Source: Poa pratensis | Taxonomy: Eukaryota; Streptophyta; Magnoliopsida; Poales; Poaceae | NCBI GenBank assembly: GCA_947311845.1 | Contig: CAMZMU010000096.1 | Coordinates: 14,099,251 to 14,163,250, forward strand | DNA length: 64,000 nucleotides | Direction of reading: 5' to 3' | Shown here: one piece after another, positions 33,897 to 46,396 of the stretch | Position numbering within the stretch: position 1 is the stretch's first letter | How the letters are laid out: the number at the start of each line of letters is the position of its first letter | Position numbers and translations under genes: made by a program | The notes under the pieces: generated by a model | Seen by the model: only the letters and a program-made list of their open reading frames with translations | Databases searched by the model: none | Told to the model about the DNA's origin: nothing

Positions 33897-36800
33897 TATC
33901 TGTACTAGCATAATGTCCGTGCGTTGCTACGGGCTATTTAACATAATCACATACATTGACTTATAATTTCAATAGAATGATGAAGCATGTAACTTATTTT
34001 GTGAATTACCATGAATGAACATATTATTTCTGACATTAGTGATATGCTGGGCTTGTTGGAATTTTGAAAGTTGTCCGGTGCATCAAATGACAGGATAAAT
34101 TTTCCAGGACAGTTACCGCCAAATTTATGAGCGTCATAACCCAGACTTAGATGGCATTAAATTTTCTAGCCATGTCTTACATCATTACGGGATGTAGACC
34201 ATAGGGCTTTGGTCATGGTCGAACGGGGCAGCAGCTCAGGTGGTGTCAATGGCAGGAGCTCGTGGCGGTGTTGACGGCGGGAGAGCTCGGCGAGTAGCCA
34301 TGTGTAGATCTTGTCTTTGGTCTGTTGCTTCCTCTACTCCTTCTCCTGCTGTTCTATGCCACTGAGACAGGTAGCTATTCTGAATATGTAACAGAGGCAC
34401 TCATCCTGTGGATTCTGAAGATATATCTGCATCATCAACCCAATATACAAATAAAAGTTTAACCATGTCAGGCTGAAGAACTTAAACGCAGTTCTCTTTG
34501 GACCTTGGCTGAATATATGAATGAATCGAAAAGCCTAGAAGACTGATTTAGTTTTAGGATATCAGCAAACACGCCTCCTCGAAACAGGCTTTCGCCCCGC
34601 TATATAAATATAGCAAACACCCAATACAACCAACACGCTGGGGCCGCAGCACAACCAAAGCCCAAAAGAAAAAAAGAGAACAAAGAAGAAAAGACAAAGC
34701 CGACATCGGCGGATCAACAAAAACGAAAGTGACTCGCCACCGCTGCGTCCTCTCCGGCGAATTCCCACCACGATCCTAGCGCTCTGTCGCCGCGAACCAA
34801 ACAGCACCTCCAAGAAGGAAAGCGACGACGTCGACGCTGCTGCCCGGACTGATCCTAGGGTTTCCCCTGGTACGCTCCGAGGAGTGGGGAAGAGGTACCC
34901 CCGACGCCCTTCAGGAAGGGAGGATGACACTCTAAAGCGTCACCGCGTCGGTGCCACAACGACAAGGATTTCTCCGACCCCAAAAAACCACATCCCCGAC
35001 AAGCAGTAGCACTCCACCAATCTTGCCATCCACTAACGTACGCCACCACGGTCTTGATTCACCATCGTCGTCTCACCAAGGCAAGAGTTGCAAGGCCGGA
35101 CAACCAACCAAGAGGCAGCAGTAGACAAGGTCCGACAGTATCACAACCACGTGGGAGGGAACAACCTCCACCGTCGTAGACGGTAGCCGACCGGACGTAA
35201 CGACAAGAACACACCAAACCATTGGAGTCGTAGGGCGACGGCAGCACAGCCACCTGGAGGACGTCCTCCACCGCCACCTGCGGGTGCCGACCGGACACGA
35301 CAGCAGGGACACACCAGGCCGCAAGCCCGGCCGAGACCCGAGGGTTCGTAAAGTCCCCGCCATCATGCTGCTGCACGTAGGCCACCACTGCCACTGCCCT
35401 CACGGCTCCTAGGTTCGGCCGGACCCAGACAGGCCCGTGAAGCTCCCGCCGCCACGCTGCAGACAGACGCGGCGTCATTGCTGCCATCTCCGTCACTACG
35501 GGCCGCTTAGCAGGAACAGGAGCGGTAGAGGCGCTAGTTCCGCGTGCCGAAACAGCACACGCGCGACCGGCCGAGGGAAGGAGGACAGCGGAGGGCAGCA
35601 AGACAGGCACGGCGCCTCCGTACCGTCCACAGCCGCCCCACACGCACAGGAGAGCCGCCGGCCCGCCAGGCTGCCCAGATCTGGGCCCGAAGCCCGGATC
35701 CAGCCGCCGTCTCCCAGCCCCACGGCCGCGGTCGCCGCAGGTCACCCAGCACCACCGCGGCCCTCCACCGGCACCTCTAGCCTCTCCATCGTCCGCCATA
35801 GCCACCAACTCGCCGTCCGAGATCCGCTCGAGGAGCACCGACGCCCAGCACGGAACCGCCCCGTCCAGCCCGGTCAGCGCGCGGGGAGAGAAAGTCCCGC
35901 CGCCACCGGCCCCGCCGGGGCAAGGCCCGGCGGCGCACACCGGCGGCGGCGGCGAGGGAGGAGGAGAGGAGGAGGTCGGGGCGCAGGGAGGTTGGGGTCG
36001 CTCGGTCGCCCGCGGGGGACGACGGGACGAAGGGTTTTCCAAAAAAGAGTCTCTTAAGCAAACACGCCAACCGAGCATGCACACATCTACTGCCGATCTA
36101 CAGAAGCCTGTGAGCCAGGGTCACTGCCGGAGCGGCAAGAAACCAGAGCACACGACGACCACGGCATCCATGCTGCCGCTCCCACTATCTTACCAACGCG
36201 CACGCTCGCCGAAAGGTCGCGACGGCTTCGACGTGCAGCCAACCTGCAGGAGGTCGGCGGCACCAGCCTCAATGGAGCCACGCGTTGCGGAGCACTGAGC
36301 ACCGTCGTTGGAAATTAGTCCCAGCAGCGGAGTGGATCTGGTCAGGCCGGTCGGGGTACTCAGCGAGCGGCGTCCGGGAGGTCGGCAGCTCCGGCTTCGG
36401 CACATCTGGACGCCAATGCCTCGACGCGGCTATTTAGTGCGCTCCACCGCCTGAAAAAATCTTGGAGAGGAGGCCCGTCGACGGCGTCGCCGAGGCCTGA
36501 ACGGAGCAGGCTGTCCGGGGAAGGGAGATGCACGTACGCGCAAGGTCGTACGCGACGTATTCCCGGAAGACGCCGAGAAAGCGACGACGCGACCCGATCC
36601 GTTGTATCCCCGGACGGCGCCGCACGCAGGGAGATACAAGGCGTGCGGAACCCCGTCGGCGTCCGTGGCGGAAAGGAATTTGGGACGTGATGCGCTAGGA
36701 CCGAGCTCCGAGACAGGCTGTGCGTCTGTGTGTTGATCCGTGGATGGCCGGCAGGGATGCACCGGCGAGCGCTGAGGCTATGGTGGCCGGCCATCAACCG

Positions 36801-36984
36801 GAAAGGGGATCGATGGATTCGGAGGAAATCGCTGCCTGATGCGTGGCGGACCAAATAAAAAAAACGCACACTTAACGCTTCAGCAGCATGCACTGGGGGT
36901 TAATTTCTCAGATTTGGAGGGACCAAACTGCAAAACAACCACGACGGACGTACCACGGTCGTCTAAGGATATTATATATCTGTA
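33897..36984. mobile_element. 3.1 kb insertion with 8 bp flanking repeats
   Basis: The interval 33905-36976 is flanked by tatctgta (33897-33904 and 36977-36984). The same intron in unit B lacks it: sequence resumes with tagatgg. The left end ctagcataatgtccgtgcg followed by ttgctacggg is a motif I recall from grass transposon ends; an inverted copy of its core (gttgcaacgcacgggca) occurs near 48520. No clear terminal inverted repeat or transposase is visible. A second insertion (34576-36056) is nested inside. Confidence 0.55.
34564..36068 (-). mobile_element. Nested LINE-like non-autonomous retroposon
   Basis: The body 34576-36056 is flanked by the 12 bp repeat agcaaacacgcc at 34564-34575 and 36057-36068. 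On the minus strand it has a GC-rich 5' part and a tail with TATATTTATATAGCGGGGCG followed by AAAGCCTGTTTCGAGG, which resembles Triticeae LINE 3' ends as I remember them. Long open frames on both strands (for example 36084-35059 minus) are composition effects; they show no domain. No reverse transcriptase is present. Confidence 0.5.
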
Positions 36985-37522
36985 TAGATGGTCAAACCCA
37001 GAAATTCTGAGCTGATGCACATTCTAAAAGAACTTAAAATTTTGGATACTATGCCGCAAGGTATGTTGTTATGAATTGATAAAATAAAATCTTCCACAAA
37101 CAACTAGATATCAAATTTCGATAAGTTGGAAGTCCAAATATATTTCCCAAGTAAAATCCAGTACGAGAAGAGTATTGCAACTTCGTATCTAAGTATATAA
37201 GTCGTTTATCTAAGTAAGCACAATAAAAAGAAGTGGTATTGTGGTTATGCAAGTCTACAGCTAAAGTACTCTATATTCAACTAAGAAATAGCCAAACAAT
37301 GAAAAGTGGTGAAGAAGTTAAGTGTCGTTGTTCGGTGCGTCTTCCCCCCTGCCCAATTCACCTTGCGGTTTAGTCTTCATGCATGATAGGTTGTCTTAAT
37401 ACATGACTAACTTGGGGTTACTTGTTAAGTCGGAGATATTATTGCTGCAAAGTATTTTGTTATAAGCGGATGAAAAAAATGGATCAACTAGATAGCAAAT
37501 TTGGATAAAGTTGAGTTCAGTT

Positions 37523-37652
37523 TGTTAGGGAAATAGACTGATTGTATTCCCTGAGGGGCCAAAGGCCACAATATGTAGTACATACAGGTGCAATATGCAG
37601 GAAACCCCCTAACAGGTGGGGAAAATACAAATATACAATATATACTCTAACA
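37523..37652 (-). repeat. 3' LTR of the copia element
   Basis: 130 bp, identical to 42506-42635. On the minus strand starts TGTTAGAGTATATATTG and ends TTTCCCTAACA. Confidence 0.95.
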
Positions 37653-37661
37653 CCCCCCCTC
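37653..37661 (-). promoter_or_regulatory. Polypurine tract of the copia element
   Basis: GAGGGGGGG on the minus strand, abutting the 3' LTR. Confidence 0.85.
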
Positions 37662-37665
37662 AAAC

Positions 37666-40600
37666 TCATGATGGATCCACAACACTGAGTTTGAAGAGCA
37701 AAAAGTCATGCTGCGCTCGGGTTTGTGCCTTTGTAAAGAAATCCGCCAACTGCAAATCTGAAGGCACATAATGAAGCGCAACAACCTGATCCTGCACCTG
37801 AGCACGTGTATAAAAAGCATCAACACCAATATGCTTGGTCAGCTCATGCTTGACCGGATCACGTGCAATACTGATAGCACCTGTACTGTCACACAAAAGT
37901 GGAGTGGGTGTCGTAACAGAGACCCCAAAATCTGCAAGCAACCACCGTAACCAAGTCACCTCAGCAATCAACGAAGCCATAGCCCGCAACTCAGCCTCAG
38001 TACTCGAACGAGAAACCGCTACCTGTTTCTTCGTCTTCCAAGCAACAAGCGAACCACCAAGAAACACACAGTAAGCAGAAAGTGAACGACGATCCGAAGG
38101 ATCACTCGCCCACGTAGCATCCGAGTAGCACTGGAGCTGGAGAGAGCTGGAGCGAGGGAAGAAAAGGCGACGAGTAATCGTGCCACGAAGATAACGAAGG
38201 ACACGGAGAAGATGACTGTAGTGAACAGTGGTAGGAGCTGAGACAAACTGACTCAGAATATGAACAGGATAAGAGATATCAGGACGAGTGACGGCAAGAT
38301 AAACAAGACTCCCAACAAGATGGCGATAACGTGTGGGATCAGAAAGAGGATCGCCATCAGTAGGACGAAGCTTAACATTAAGCTCCATAGGAGTGTCGAC
38401 GGTGCGCTCATCCATAAGAGCAGCACGAGTAAGGAGATCCTGAATATACTTCTCCTGAGAGATGTAAAAACCATCAGAAGTAGAAGAAACCTCAATGCCA
38501 AGAAAATAGCGAAGAGGACCAAGATCAGTCATAAGAAACTGATCACGAAGACGAGCCTTGACAAAGGCAATATACTCAGGATCATCACCAGTAATGATCA
38601 TGTCATCAACATAGAGAAGGAGAAGAGTGCGTCCACGAGGAGAAGTGTGAACAAATAGCGCTGGATCATGAAAACTAGGAGAGAAACCAGCAGCAGTCAC
38701 CACAGAGGCAAAGCGCTCAAACCAGGCACGAGGTGCCTGTTTCAGGCCATAGAGAGAGCGTCGAAGACGACAAACCATCCCATCGGGAACAGAATACCCA
38801 GAAGGAGGCTGCATGTAAACCTCCTCACTCAGCTCGCCATTAAGAAAAGCGTTCTGAACATCAAGCTGGGACACGGACCAGCGTCGAACAGAAGCAACAG
38901 CAAGAAGAGTACGCACAGTGGTCATATGAGCCACAGGAGCAAAAGTCTCATCATAGTCACGGCCATGCTCCTGCTGAAAGCCACGGGCCACAAGACGCGC
39001 TTTATAGCGCTCAAGAGATCCATCAGAGCGAGTCTTAATTTTATAGACCCACTTACACGTGATAGGACGAACACCAGAAGGGGGGAAACAAGATCCCAGG
39101 TGCCAGTGCGCTCAAGCGCAGCGATCTCCTCAGCCATGGCAAGCTGCCATTCAGGATGACGCTCAGCATCCCGATAAGAAGTCGGCTCGGAGACGACAGA
39201 GAGACCATACTGACTAGGAGAGTAACGGTCTAGAGCACGACGCTGACGAACAGGCGGAAGAGGTGGAGAACTAGGAGACTCATCGGCAGAAGACAACTCA
39301 TCAGAAGAGGAGAGAGAAGGATCATCGGGCGGAGAGTCCGGAACTGTAGAACGCCGAGAATAGTGGAAGGGAAAAGGAGACAAGGGAGAAGGAGGACCAG
39401 CTGAATCAGAAGAAGAAGAGGAAGGAGAACTAGGAGGCGAAGATGGCGCCGGAGTCGGAGGGGGCGCATCAGGAGGAGAAACAGGAGGGACGGAGGGTGG
39501 TGCATCAGGAAGGAGAAGAAAAGAGAGATCATCCACCGGGTAAGTACCAGAGGTGGGGCGGGAATAGAAGGGACGCGTCTCTTCAAACGTGACATCACGA
39601 GAGATACGCATCCGACGACCAACAGGGTCCCAACAGCGATAGCCCTTATGCTCATCACTGTATCCTAGAAAAACACACTCAACAGACTGAGCGGTCAGTT
39701 TGGTGCGTTCGCGAGGAGGTAGAAGAACATAGCAAACACAACCAAATGAACGAAGAGTCGAGTAGTCTGGAGAGCTACCAGAGAGACGCTCGAGAGGAAT
39801 GCCACCTTGAAGGGCAGCAGAAGGCTGAATGTTAATGAGATAAGTCGACGTAGCAACAGCCTCAGCCCAGAAATGCGGCGGGAGAGAGGAAGCAATCATC
39901 ATAGCACGGGTAGTCTCAAGAATATGACGATGCTTACGCTCGGCAACACCATTTTGAGCATGGGCGCCGGGACAGGAGAACTGCGCAAGGGTGCCCTGCT
40001 CAGCAAGAACACCACGCAGATGCTGAGAGATAAACTCTCCAGCAGAATCAGCACGAAACACACGAATAGGCGTGGAAAACTGAGTACGAACCATGGCCGC
40101 AAAGCGCTGATAAATAGCAAGTACCTCACTGCGAGAGCGCATAAAAAACAACCAGGTGTACCGTGAAAAATCATCAATGAACAAAATATAGTATCTATGG
40201 CCCCCTTTGGAAGCAAAAGGAGCCGGACCCCAAACATCTGAATGAACTAAATCAAAAGGTCGCTGAGATACAGACACACTAGTAGGATAGGGAAGCTGAA
40301 TCTGTTTGCCTAAACGACAACCCTGACACGAATGTAAAGACACATCTCCTGAGACAGACCCCAGAAGACCACGACGAACTAATGACGATAAACGGGAGCC
40401 ACAAAGGTGACCCAGACGATGATGCCACTGCTGAAAAGAGCCAGTGACAGAAGCAGCAACCGCAGGGGAACTGGCAGATGAAGTGTCAGCGGAAGGAACG
40501 CGAAGCCAGTCTAACTCCCATAGCCCCGGGGACTCAAGGCTGCGAGGGCCAGCTCCAACCAGGGCCTGTGTACGGCGGTCCTGAACAGCACAAGAATCAG

Positions 40601-42062
40601 CGTCAAGAATGACGCGACAACCATAATCAGTAAGCTGACTAGCAGAAAACAGGTTCATCTTAAGACTAGGAACATGAGAAACATCAGGAACCGAAAAAGA
40701 GGAAGTGGAAAGAGTGCCGCGACTGGAAACAGGAAGAGAGGAACCATCAGCCGTGATAACACGGACAGGAGAAATAAGAGAGCGAAGAGCAGAAAGAATA
40801 GAAGACGCAGAAGTCATATGAAAAGAAGCTCCAGAATCCAGATACCACGGGGATGACATACCTGACTGTGTGGAAGATGGTGGTCGCGCGGTGCCAGAAG
40901 AGGTAGGCACAGAACCAGCAGTACCCGTCGAGGAAGAGCCTGTAGCAGCGAGCAGACCACGAAGACCACGGATAATGTCCTGATCCGACAGTGCAGCAGC
41001 AGAAGAGCCTGAAGAACCAGCCTGGGCAACAGCAGAAGATCCTGAAGAACCAGACTGCCTACGAGAATGGTACTGCTGACGTAGGCTGGGATCCCTCTTC
41101 CAGCAGCTAGAGACATCATGGCCAGACTTGCCACAGTAGGCGCAGGGAGGACGTGGAGGTGCACGATGCTGCTGAGGCTGACTCTGGCCCTGGACCGGAG
41201 GAGTAGAGAGTATCGGCGGTCCTGGAGACCGCAATGGAGGACCACGAGCAGCAAGTACAGAGGGAACCGCAAGAAGACCAGCACCACGAAGACGTGTCTC
41301 CTCAGCACGAAGCTCAGCTAGTACCTCAGAGAGCGGAACACGACCACGGGCAAGCAGCTGTGCACGACGCGGCTCGAACTCCTTACGGAGCCGCGACAAG
41401 AACTCAAAGACGCGCTGAAACTCCAGATCCGCGCGCACAGTCAGACAGCAGGGACAGGTGCCACACACAGCTGTACGAAGAGAATCAAGCTGACGCCAAA
41501 TAGCAGCACTCTGAGTATAGAACTCATCAACAGTGGAATCACCCTGCTGAAGGTCATGCTCCTGACGAACCACAGACAGATAAAGAGCATCACCAGACGG
41601 CTGATAGCGCTGACGAAGAAAAGTCCACTGAGCAGCAGCAGTGGGAAGACCCATGAACTCAGCAGCATACTGAGGCAGAACACTGGAAGTGAGGACAGCA
41701 GCAGCACGAGCATCCTCATCAATCCACTGAGTGTAGTTAGTCAGATCCAGCCGGTATGTCGCAACAGCAGTAGAATGGTCCTGGACCGCCCGGTCATAAG
41801 CATCCAGAGCAGTATCATAAGCACGCTGGGCTGTATCCTTGACCTCCTGAGTAGCATCGGGGGCAAAGGCAACAGGCGGCGGCGCAATAGGCGCCAGAGG
41901 AGCAACGGGGCACGGCGGACAGGAGACCTCGCCAGAAAGCACACCCCAAAGACGAAGACCGCGCATGTGGACGCGCATGAAGGCAGCGAAATCAGGATAA
42001 TTCGCGCCATCAAAAGTCACCGGGCAGCGAGGAATCGCAACATAGCCCGACGAGGAAGACAT
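37666..42062 (-). pseudogene. Copia gag-pol polyprotein with one frame change
   Basis: ATG 42062 ([12 protein letters not shown]) starts a frame of about 1040 residues. It holds a UBN2-like gag part, a CCHC zinc knuckle ([14 protein letters not shown], near residue 308), the aspartic protease motif WYLDSGAS (near 410), the integrase zinc finger HH-CC (HHRLGH...CQGC, near 547-583) and the integrase DDE residues ([22 protein letters not shown]). Around 39080-39085 a run of six G (six C in the coding sense) marks a one-base loss. The next frame then continues through reverse transcriptase (LDVQNAFLNGELSEEVYMQP, YVDDMIITG) and RNase H (YSDATWASD, HYVPSDLQLADFFTKA) to a stop near 37666. Only this break prevents a full-length product in the copy as read; a sequencing error in the homopolymer is an alternative. 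Confidence 0.9.
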
Positions 42063-42493
42063 AGCCAATTTTTTTTTTACACGGGACGAAAAGTCAACAG
42101 ATCAGAGATCAGATCGAACCAGCTGCCGGGGCGGACGAACAGAGACGGAGACGGCGACGGGAATCGATCGATCGGGCAGGCGGACGACGGGGCCGGCCGG
42201 AACCGGCTGCTGCCAGGACGGAAGCTGCCGGGGACGGGGCGGCCGAACCAGCTGGCGAGCGGGCGAGCGCGTGGGCGAGCGCGGAGGTCCACGGGATCGT
42301 CGGAAGCAGGGCCACGGACGAAGCGGCGGCCGGACCGAGCTCGATCTCGGACGGCGACCGGAGAGAGGGCCGTGGATGAGGACGGCCGGACGAGGGCGGC
42401 GCGACGGCGGCCAAGGACGGCGCGGCGGCGGCCGGACGCGGCGGCAGTTTTGCCGGGACGTGCGACGGCGGCGGCGGAAAAGGAGCTAATTTA

Positions 42494-42505
42494 GCTCTGA
42501 TACCA
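42494..42505 (-). promoter_or_regulatory. Primer binding site of the copia element
   Basis: TGGTATCAGAGC on the minus strand directly after the 5' LTR, complementary to the initiator methionine tRNA 3' end. Confidence 0.92.
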
Positions 42506-42635
42506 TGTTAGGGAAATAGACTGATTGTATTCCCTGAGGGGCCAAAGGCCACAATATGTAGTACATACAGGTGCAATATGCAGGAAACCCCCTAACAGGT
42601 GGGGAAAATACAAATATACAATATATACTCTAACA
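42506..42635 (-). repeat. 5' LTR of the copia element
   Basis: 130 bp, identical to the 3' LTR; short for a copia element of this size. Confidence 0.95.
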
Positions 42636-43446
42636 CAGTTAGACTGTCCAAGTAAGATCCACTACGAGATTAGCATTTCAACACTGTGTATAAAAGACCT
42701 TTTATCTACGCACCCCCATCCAGCCACTGAATCGGGCTATCAGCCTATAGTGTATTTCTGACCGTACATCTAAACTAACACCGTTAACAGACCGAGTCAA
42801 TTTTCTTCGATAACGATGAACGGGCACAGTTTGTTTCTTCAATAGCTAGAACGGGCACGGTTTGTTTCTTCATAAACCATGAACGGACACGGGTGTAAGC
42901 CGGCACATGGGTGTTTTCTTTGACAACCAGATCAGGGCACGGCTCCTACCACTTAACAGACGTTAACGGCAACATGAATCACGAGACTAAATCCGACGGC
43001 GGCGCCCTATCCGCAGCTACCACCGTGGGCATAAATCCGCATTGTTAATTCTAATTCATCCCCCCTTTAAATCTGAGCAAACAACTTCCGTGGAGTCAAT
43101 TCTGAACTTTCTCAAATTTGGACAATCTTTTCCAAACTCATGGTGCCGGCCCAATATACTGATATGCCAACTAACTGGCTATTAAGTGTTCCGAAAACGC
43201 CATTCCAAAACACAACCAGACATCCCTAGTGAAAGGGCACTACTGTTGCATGTTGCCAATAGAAAACCAGTGTATACCTTAAGGATCACTAGCTATTTTC
43301 CCACCACCTCGCACTTGACCAATCAATGTCAGCTGCGACCGTGCTCTACCATGCAACTTCCATGTACCCCATTTGCTTAGCACAATTAATTTTGTGCTCC
43401 CTTTGACCTTGGTGACTGTTACTACCTCGGCACCTCCCTGTAATGC

Positions 43447-43666
43447 TTTTTCATGGGTATAAAAACGTTTACCAACGGGGGAAGGATCCCTCCCTTGACT
43501 ATACGTTATTAGGTAGACGAGACCTCTCCAGCGATTATTTCACGGGGATAGCTCCATGTTTAGTTCGAACGCTTCACCCACGATTCGAACCCGAGTGGGC
43601 TAGCTCACCAACCGTGAGCTCTGCCACCAAGCCAGCACTTAGTTCTCTTTTTTTTTCATGGGTATA
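43447..43666 (-). mobile_element. tRNA-derived SINE
   Basis: The body 43462-43651 lies between copies of tttttcatgggtata (43447-43461 and 43652-43666). Read on the minus strand it has an A-box-like TGGCAGAGCTC and a consensus B box GGTTCGAATC 35 to 40 bases further on, as in a tRNA-derived pol III promoter. It sits in intron 1 of unit C. It is a different family from the SINE at 4702-5001. Confidence 0.72.
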
Positions 43667-45888
43667 GCAGCAGAATCATCTAGAGTAAGTGCGGAGCTGA
43701 AGAATGATGCAGTACACAAGTTCAAACCAGAGCAGATGACAGTGGATTGGGTGAGTTTGAAATTTTAGATGTGGAAAGAGAAATCAAGGCTTGATTATTA
43801 GTTTCTTGTGGCTGTTAATGAAGCCAAAGACGGCAAGAGAAATCAAGTCTGAGAAAGTGAGAAGTGTATTTGTGTTGTAAGTGTATGTTGTTGCTTAAAA
43901 TATCGAACATCGGTAATCTCGTCGAGTAAAAAGAATTTTATTTCCCTACCAAGACCATAACACTACCAACTATAAGCCCCAAGACCACCTTACCAGCTGC
44001 GAGTCTGTCAGGCTCATAATGCTACCTGCCCACGGCCCACCCATGAGGTATCACCTTAGCTACCCCATATCCCCCCACCACACAACATAGTAATTGATGT
44101 TGCATCACACATCAGGTGTTTTGACTCAATGGTCATAAGGGCTGAACAACAGTGGCATTTGTTTTCAAGTTATGTGAAAGAGGTTAGATAGATTTCTCCC
44201 TGAAATTGTAACAATATCACCAGGGGAGCTTTTCATGCTGATGTCAGGAAAGGATTGCAGGTGATGGATCAGCTTGTCAAAGTCAAAAATTTAGCAGTCT
44301 TTGGTATGTTATGGTCTTGAATCGAAAAACCGTTAAGAACATGCAGGCTCGAGGTAGTTGGGGAACAGAATGAGTAGCTTTGCTATGCTCATGCTTAGAC
44401 CATTCTTCTAGTCATGACTGCCGAAGATATGCATTATAGGTCGTTGACCTTGCATCACAAATCGCACATTAAATTACTTCTGTTTCACATTGTCAAATTG
44501 CTTTAATGGTACTCTGAGTTGATTTGTTATATTTCATTTTCACGAGAATTCTATAAATTGACAGGAATATGGGGTTGTGGACAGTGACTTGATCCAGTGG
44601 ATAGCACCGCTTCCTCAATTTTCTGTTCTGGAGATAGATTTGGCTTCATATGGACATGCTTTTGGCGGAATGGTGCTGAATCTGCTTGGGAATTGCACCT
44701 CTATACTTAGGCTTAAGGTTGTCATACAAAGTACACCGGTAATTCACCAATCTGGGTACCTGATATATAATTTATCTGACCTCTGTTTCTTAAATATTTT
44801 TGTAATCGCCGTATAAGTTGATACTCCTGTATGAGTAGGTTCTTAGAAATTCATAACTAACAACACTTCACATTTATTTCAGAGAAGAAAAAGATGCTTA
44901 CTAGAATGTACTTGTGATCAATCCCCAGACTGGAGAAGTCAAAGTATCGCACTGATGTCTCTTGAAGAAATAGAAATATATGGTTTTAGGGGAATTGTCC
45001 ATGAAGTTGATTTCCTGAAACTTCTGTTCAGATGCGCACCTCTGATGAAAAGAATGACTGTGAGGTTATCCCGTGGGCTTTTACCAAGTGATGATGGATA
45101 CAAGGAAATGCTCAGCATTTTCGAGGCAAATCCATCTGTGCAATGCGACGTTCATCCCAGCTGTGGGCGGGTTTAAGCAGGTTATTTATTGTATGGCGAG
45201 AGGCTAGGCTACATGTTTTGCTCAAGATTTACGACAGTGCTACAGACTTCTCCACTGTCCTTTGATTTGTTCTGTTGAACTATGAACTTTTATTTCGAGC
45301 CTTTTGAAGTATGAACTTGGTCGGCAGCAGTAGCAGCACTGTGCAACGGGAGCTCCTGATTGTACATTGTGGTTACGAGTTCCTAGATGTATAGGGAGCT
45401 GTCCCCAGCTGGTTCTGTGTCAAAATAACCGGAAGTCGCCGAAGTCGATGCAGCAGGTTCAAGTTCATGTCGACAGGTTCAAGTTCATACATGACCTACA
45501 TCCAGGAACTCTCATCGACCCTAGACGAGCGTCTAACATCCAGGGAAAGGGCACACACCCTCTCCAGCTTCTCAGTTCATGTTCTTCAGTATGAGCCAGT
45601 TCCACTAGTGGACGGCATGGATATTGGGGCACTTTGTTAGGGGCATTTTTTAAAATGCCCCAAATTGCATCTAAAAGAGGGCATTTGATCAAAGTGCCCT
45701 AAAAACTTAACTTATAAAGGCATTTTTCCGAAATGCCCCAATATGCATGGGCTTTTAAGGGCACTTTGATAAAATGCTCCAATAGATCCTACCTATTGGA
45801 GCATTTTATCAAAGTGCCCCAAAAGATGGGGTCTTTAGGGGCATTTATCAAGTTGCCCCTAAAACTCAATCTATACCTCTCCACTACT

Positions 45889-45896
45889 TATAAAAG
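45889..45896 (+). promoter_or_regulatory. TATA box of the internal transcription unit
   Basis: TATAAAAG about 500 bp upstream of ATG 46397, at the junction of the AT-rich arm and the GC-rich leader. Confidence 0.4.
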
Positions 45897-46396
45897 AGCC
45901 AACTTTAGTTTCGCTACAGCCACCCAGACAAAGTGTACACAGGTCGATCTGGACCATCAGATCCAACCCACCAAAACGGATCAAACGATACAGATTAGAT
46001 CTGGCCAAAGCAACGCACCAGATTACTCCTGTCGACCGGCAGAGAAATTTCCTGCCAGGCTCCCCGCCCCACGTCCACGACTCACACCGGTTCCTCGCCC
46101 CACGCTTCTCTGGCGAAAAAAAACTGTAGCTACCATTTCCTCCTCAATCCCCTTTCCGCTCCTCCTCCTCCTCGATCCGCCCGAGACTGCCGTCGCCGCC
46201 GGCAACCCTGCCTTCCCTCGCCGCTCTCCTCTCGACGCCGGCCACCCACCCACCCAGTTCCCCCCTACGTTGGCATCCCCACGCAACGAGCTCCTTCTAC
46301 ACCCGCGAAACCCTAGGTCACCCCCCGCCGCCATCTGGATATCTGTCCTGCCGCCGTGGTCCGCCCTCCATCCCTCTTTGGGTTGATGCGCCAGCC

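Larger units (their letters stand above)
37518..42640 (-). mobile_element. Copia LTR retrotransposon, very recent
   Basis: The element is 37523-42635 (5113 bp) on the minus strand. Target duplication CAGTT lies at 37518-37522 and 42636-42640. The two 130 bp LTRs appear identical base for base. The primer binding site is TGGTATCAGAGC and the polypurine tract GAGGGGGGG. One polyprotein carries gag, protease, integrase, reverse transcriptase and RNase H in copia order, interrupted by one frame change. It lies in intron 1 of unit C; the empty site is visible in unit B near 16560. Confidence 0.95.
32884..45176 (+). pseudogene. F-box/FBD/LRR gene, unit C (broken, intron 1 expanded)
   Basis: ATG 32884 (MELHSGSRLSS) opens exon 1 (to 33816) with F-box LPDDLLLHILVRLRC. 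Relative to unit A a 2 bp loss near 33127 and a 1 bp loss near 33170 cancel out, so about 15 residues are read in a shifted frame. A further deletion near 33395 gives TGA at 33400-33402. The downstream LRR-like part (LIRQCPRLRVLEVDDC) continues in another frame. Intron 1 (33817-44564) holds a 3.1 kb insertion and a copia element. Exon 2 (44565-44738, APLPQFSVLEIDL) and exon 3 (44883-45176, FBD: SLEEIEIYGFRG, EVDFLKLLFRCAPLMKRM) are intact. Confidence 0.82.

Noticed and set aside
35059..36084. 341-codon minus-strand open frame in GC-rich DNA
   Set aside because: Open frames are present on both strands here, composition is Pro/Gly/Arg/Ala-rich with no domain, and the stretch lies in a LINE-like insertion.
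41556..42494. 312-codon plus-strand frame opposite the copia gag
   Set aside because: It is the antisense shadow of the gag coding region and leader; Arg-rich with no domain.
45176..45600. Additional coding exon after the FBD exon of unit C
   Set aside because: Sequence similarity with the flank of unit A is at the DNA level, with stops in all frames.
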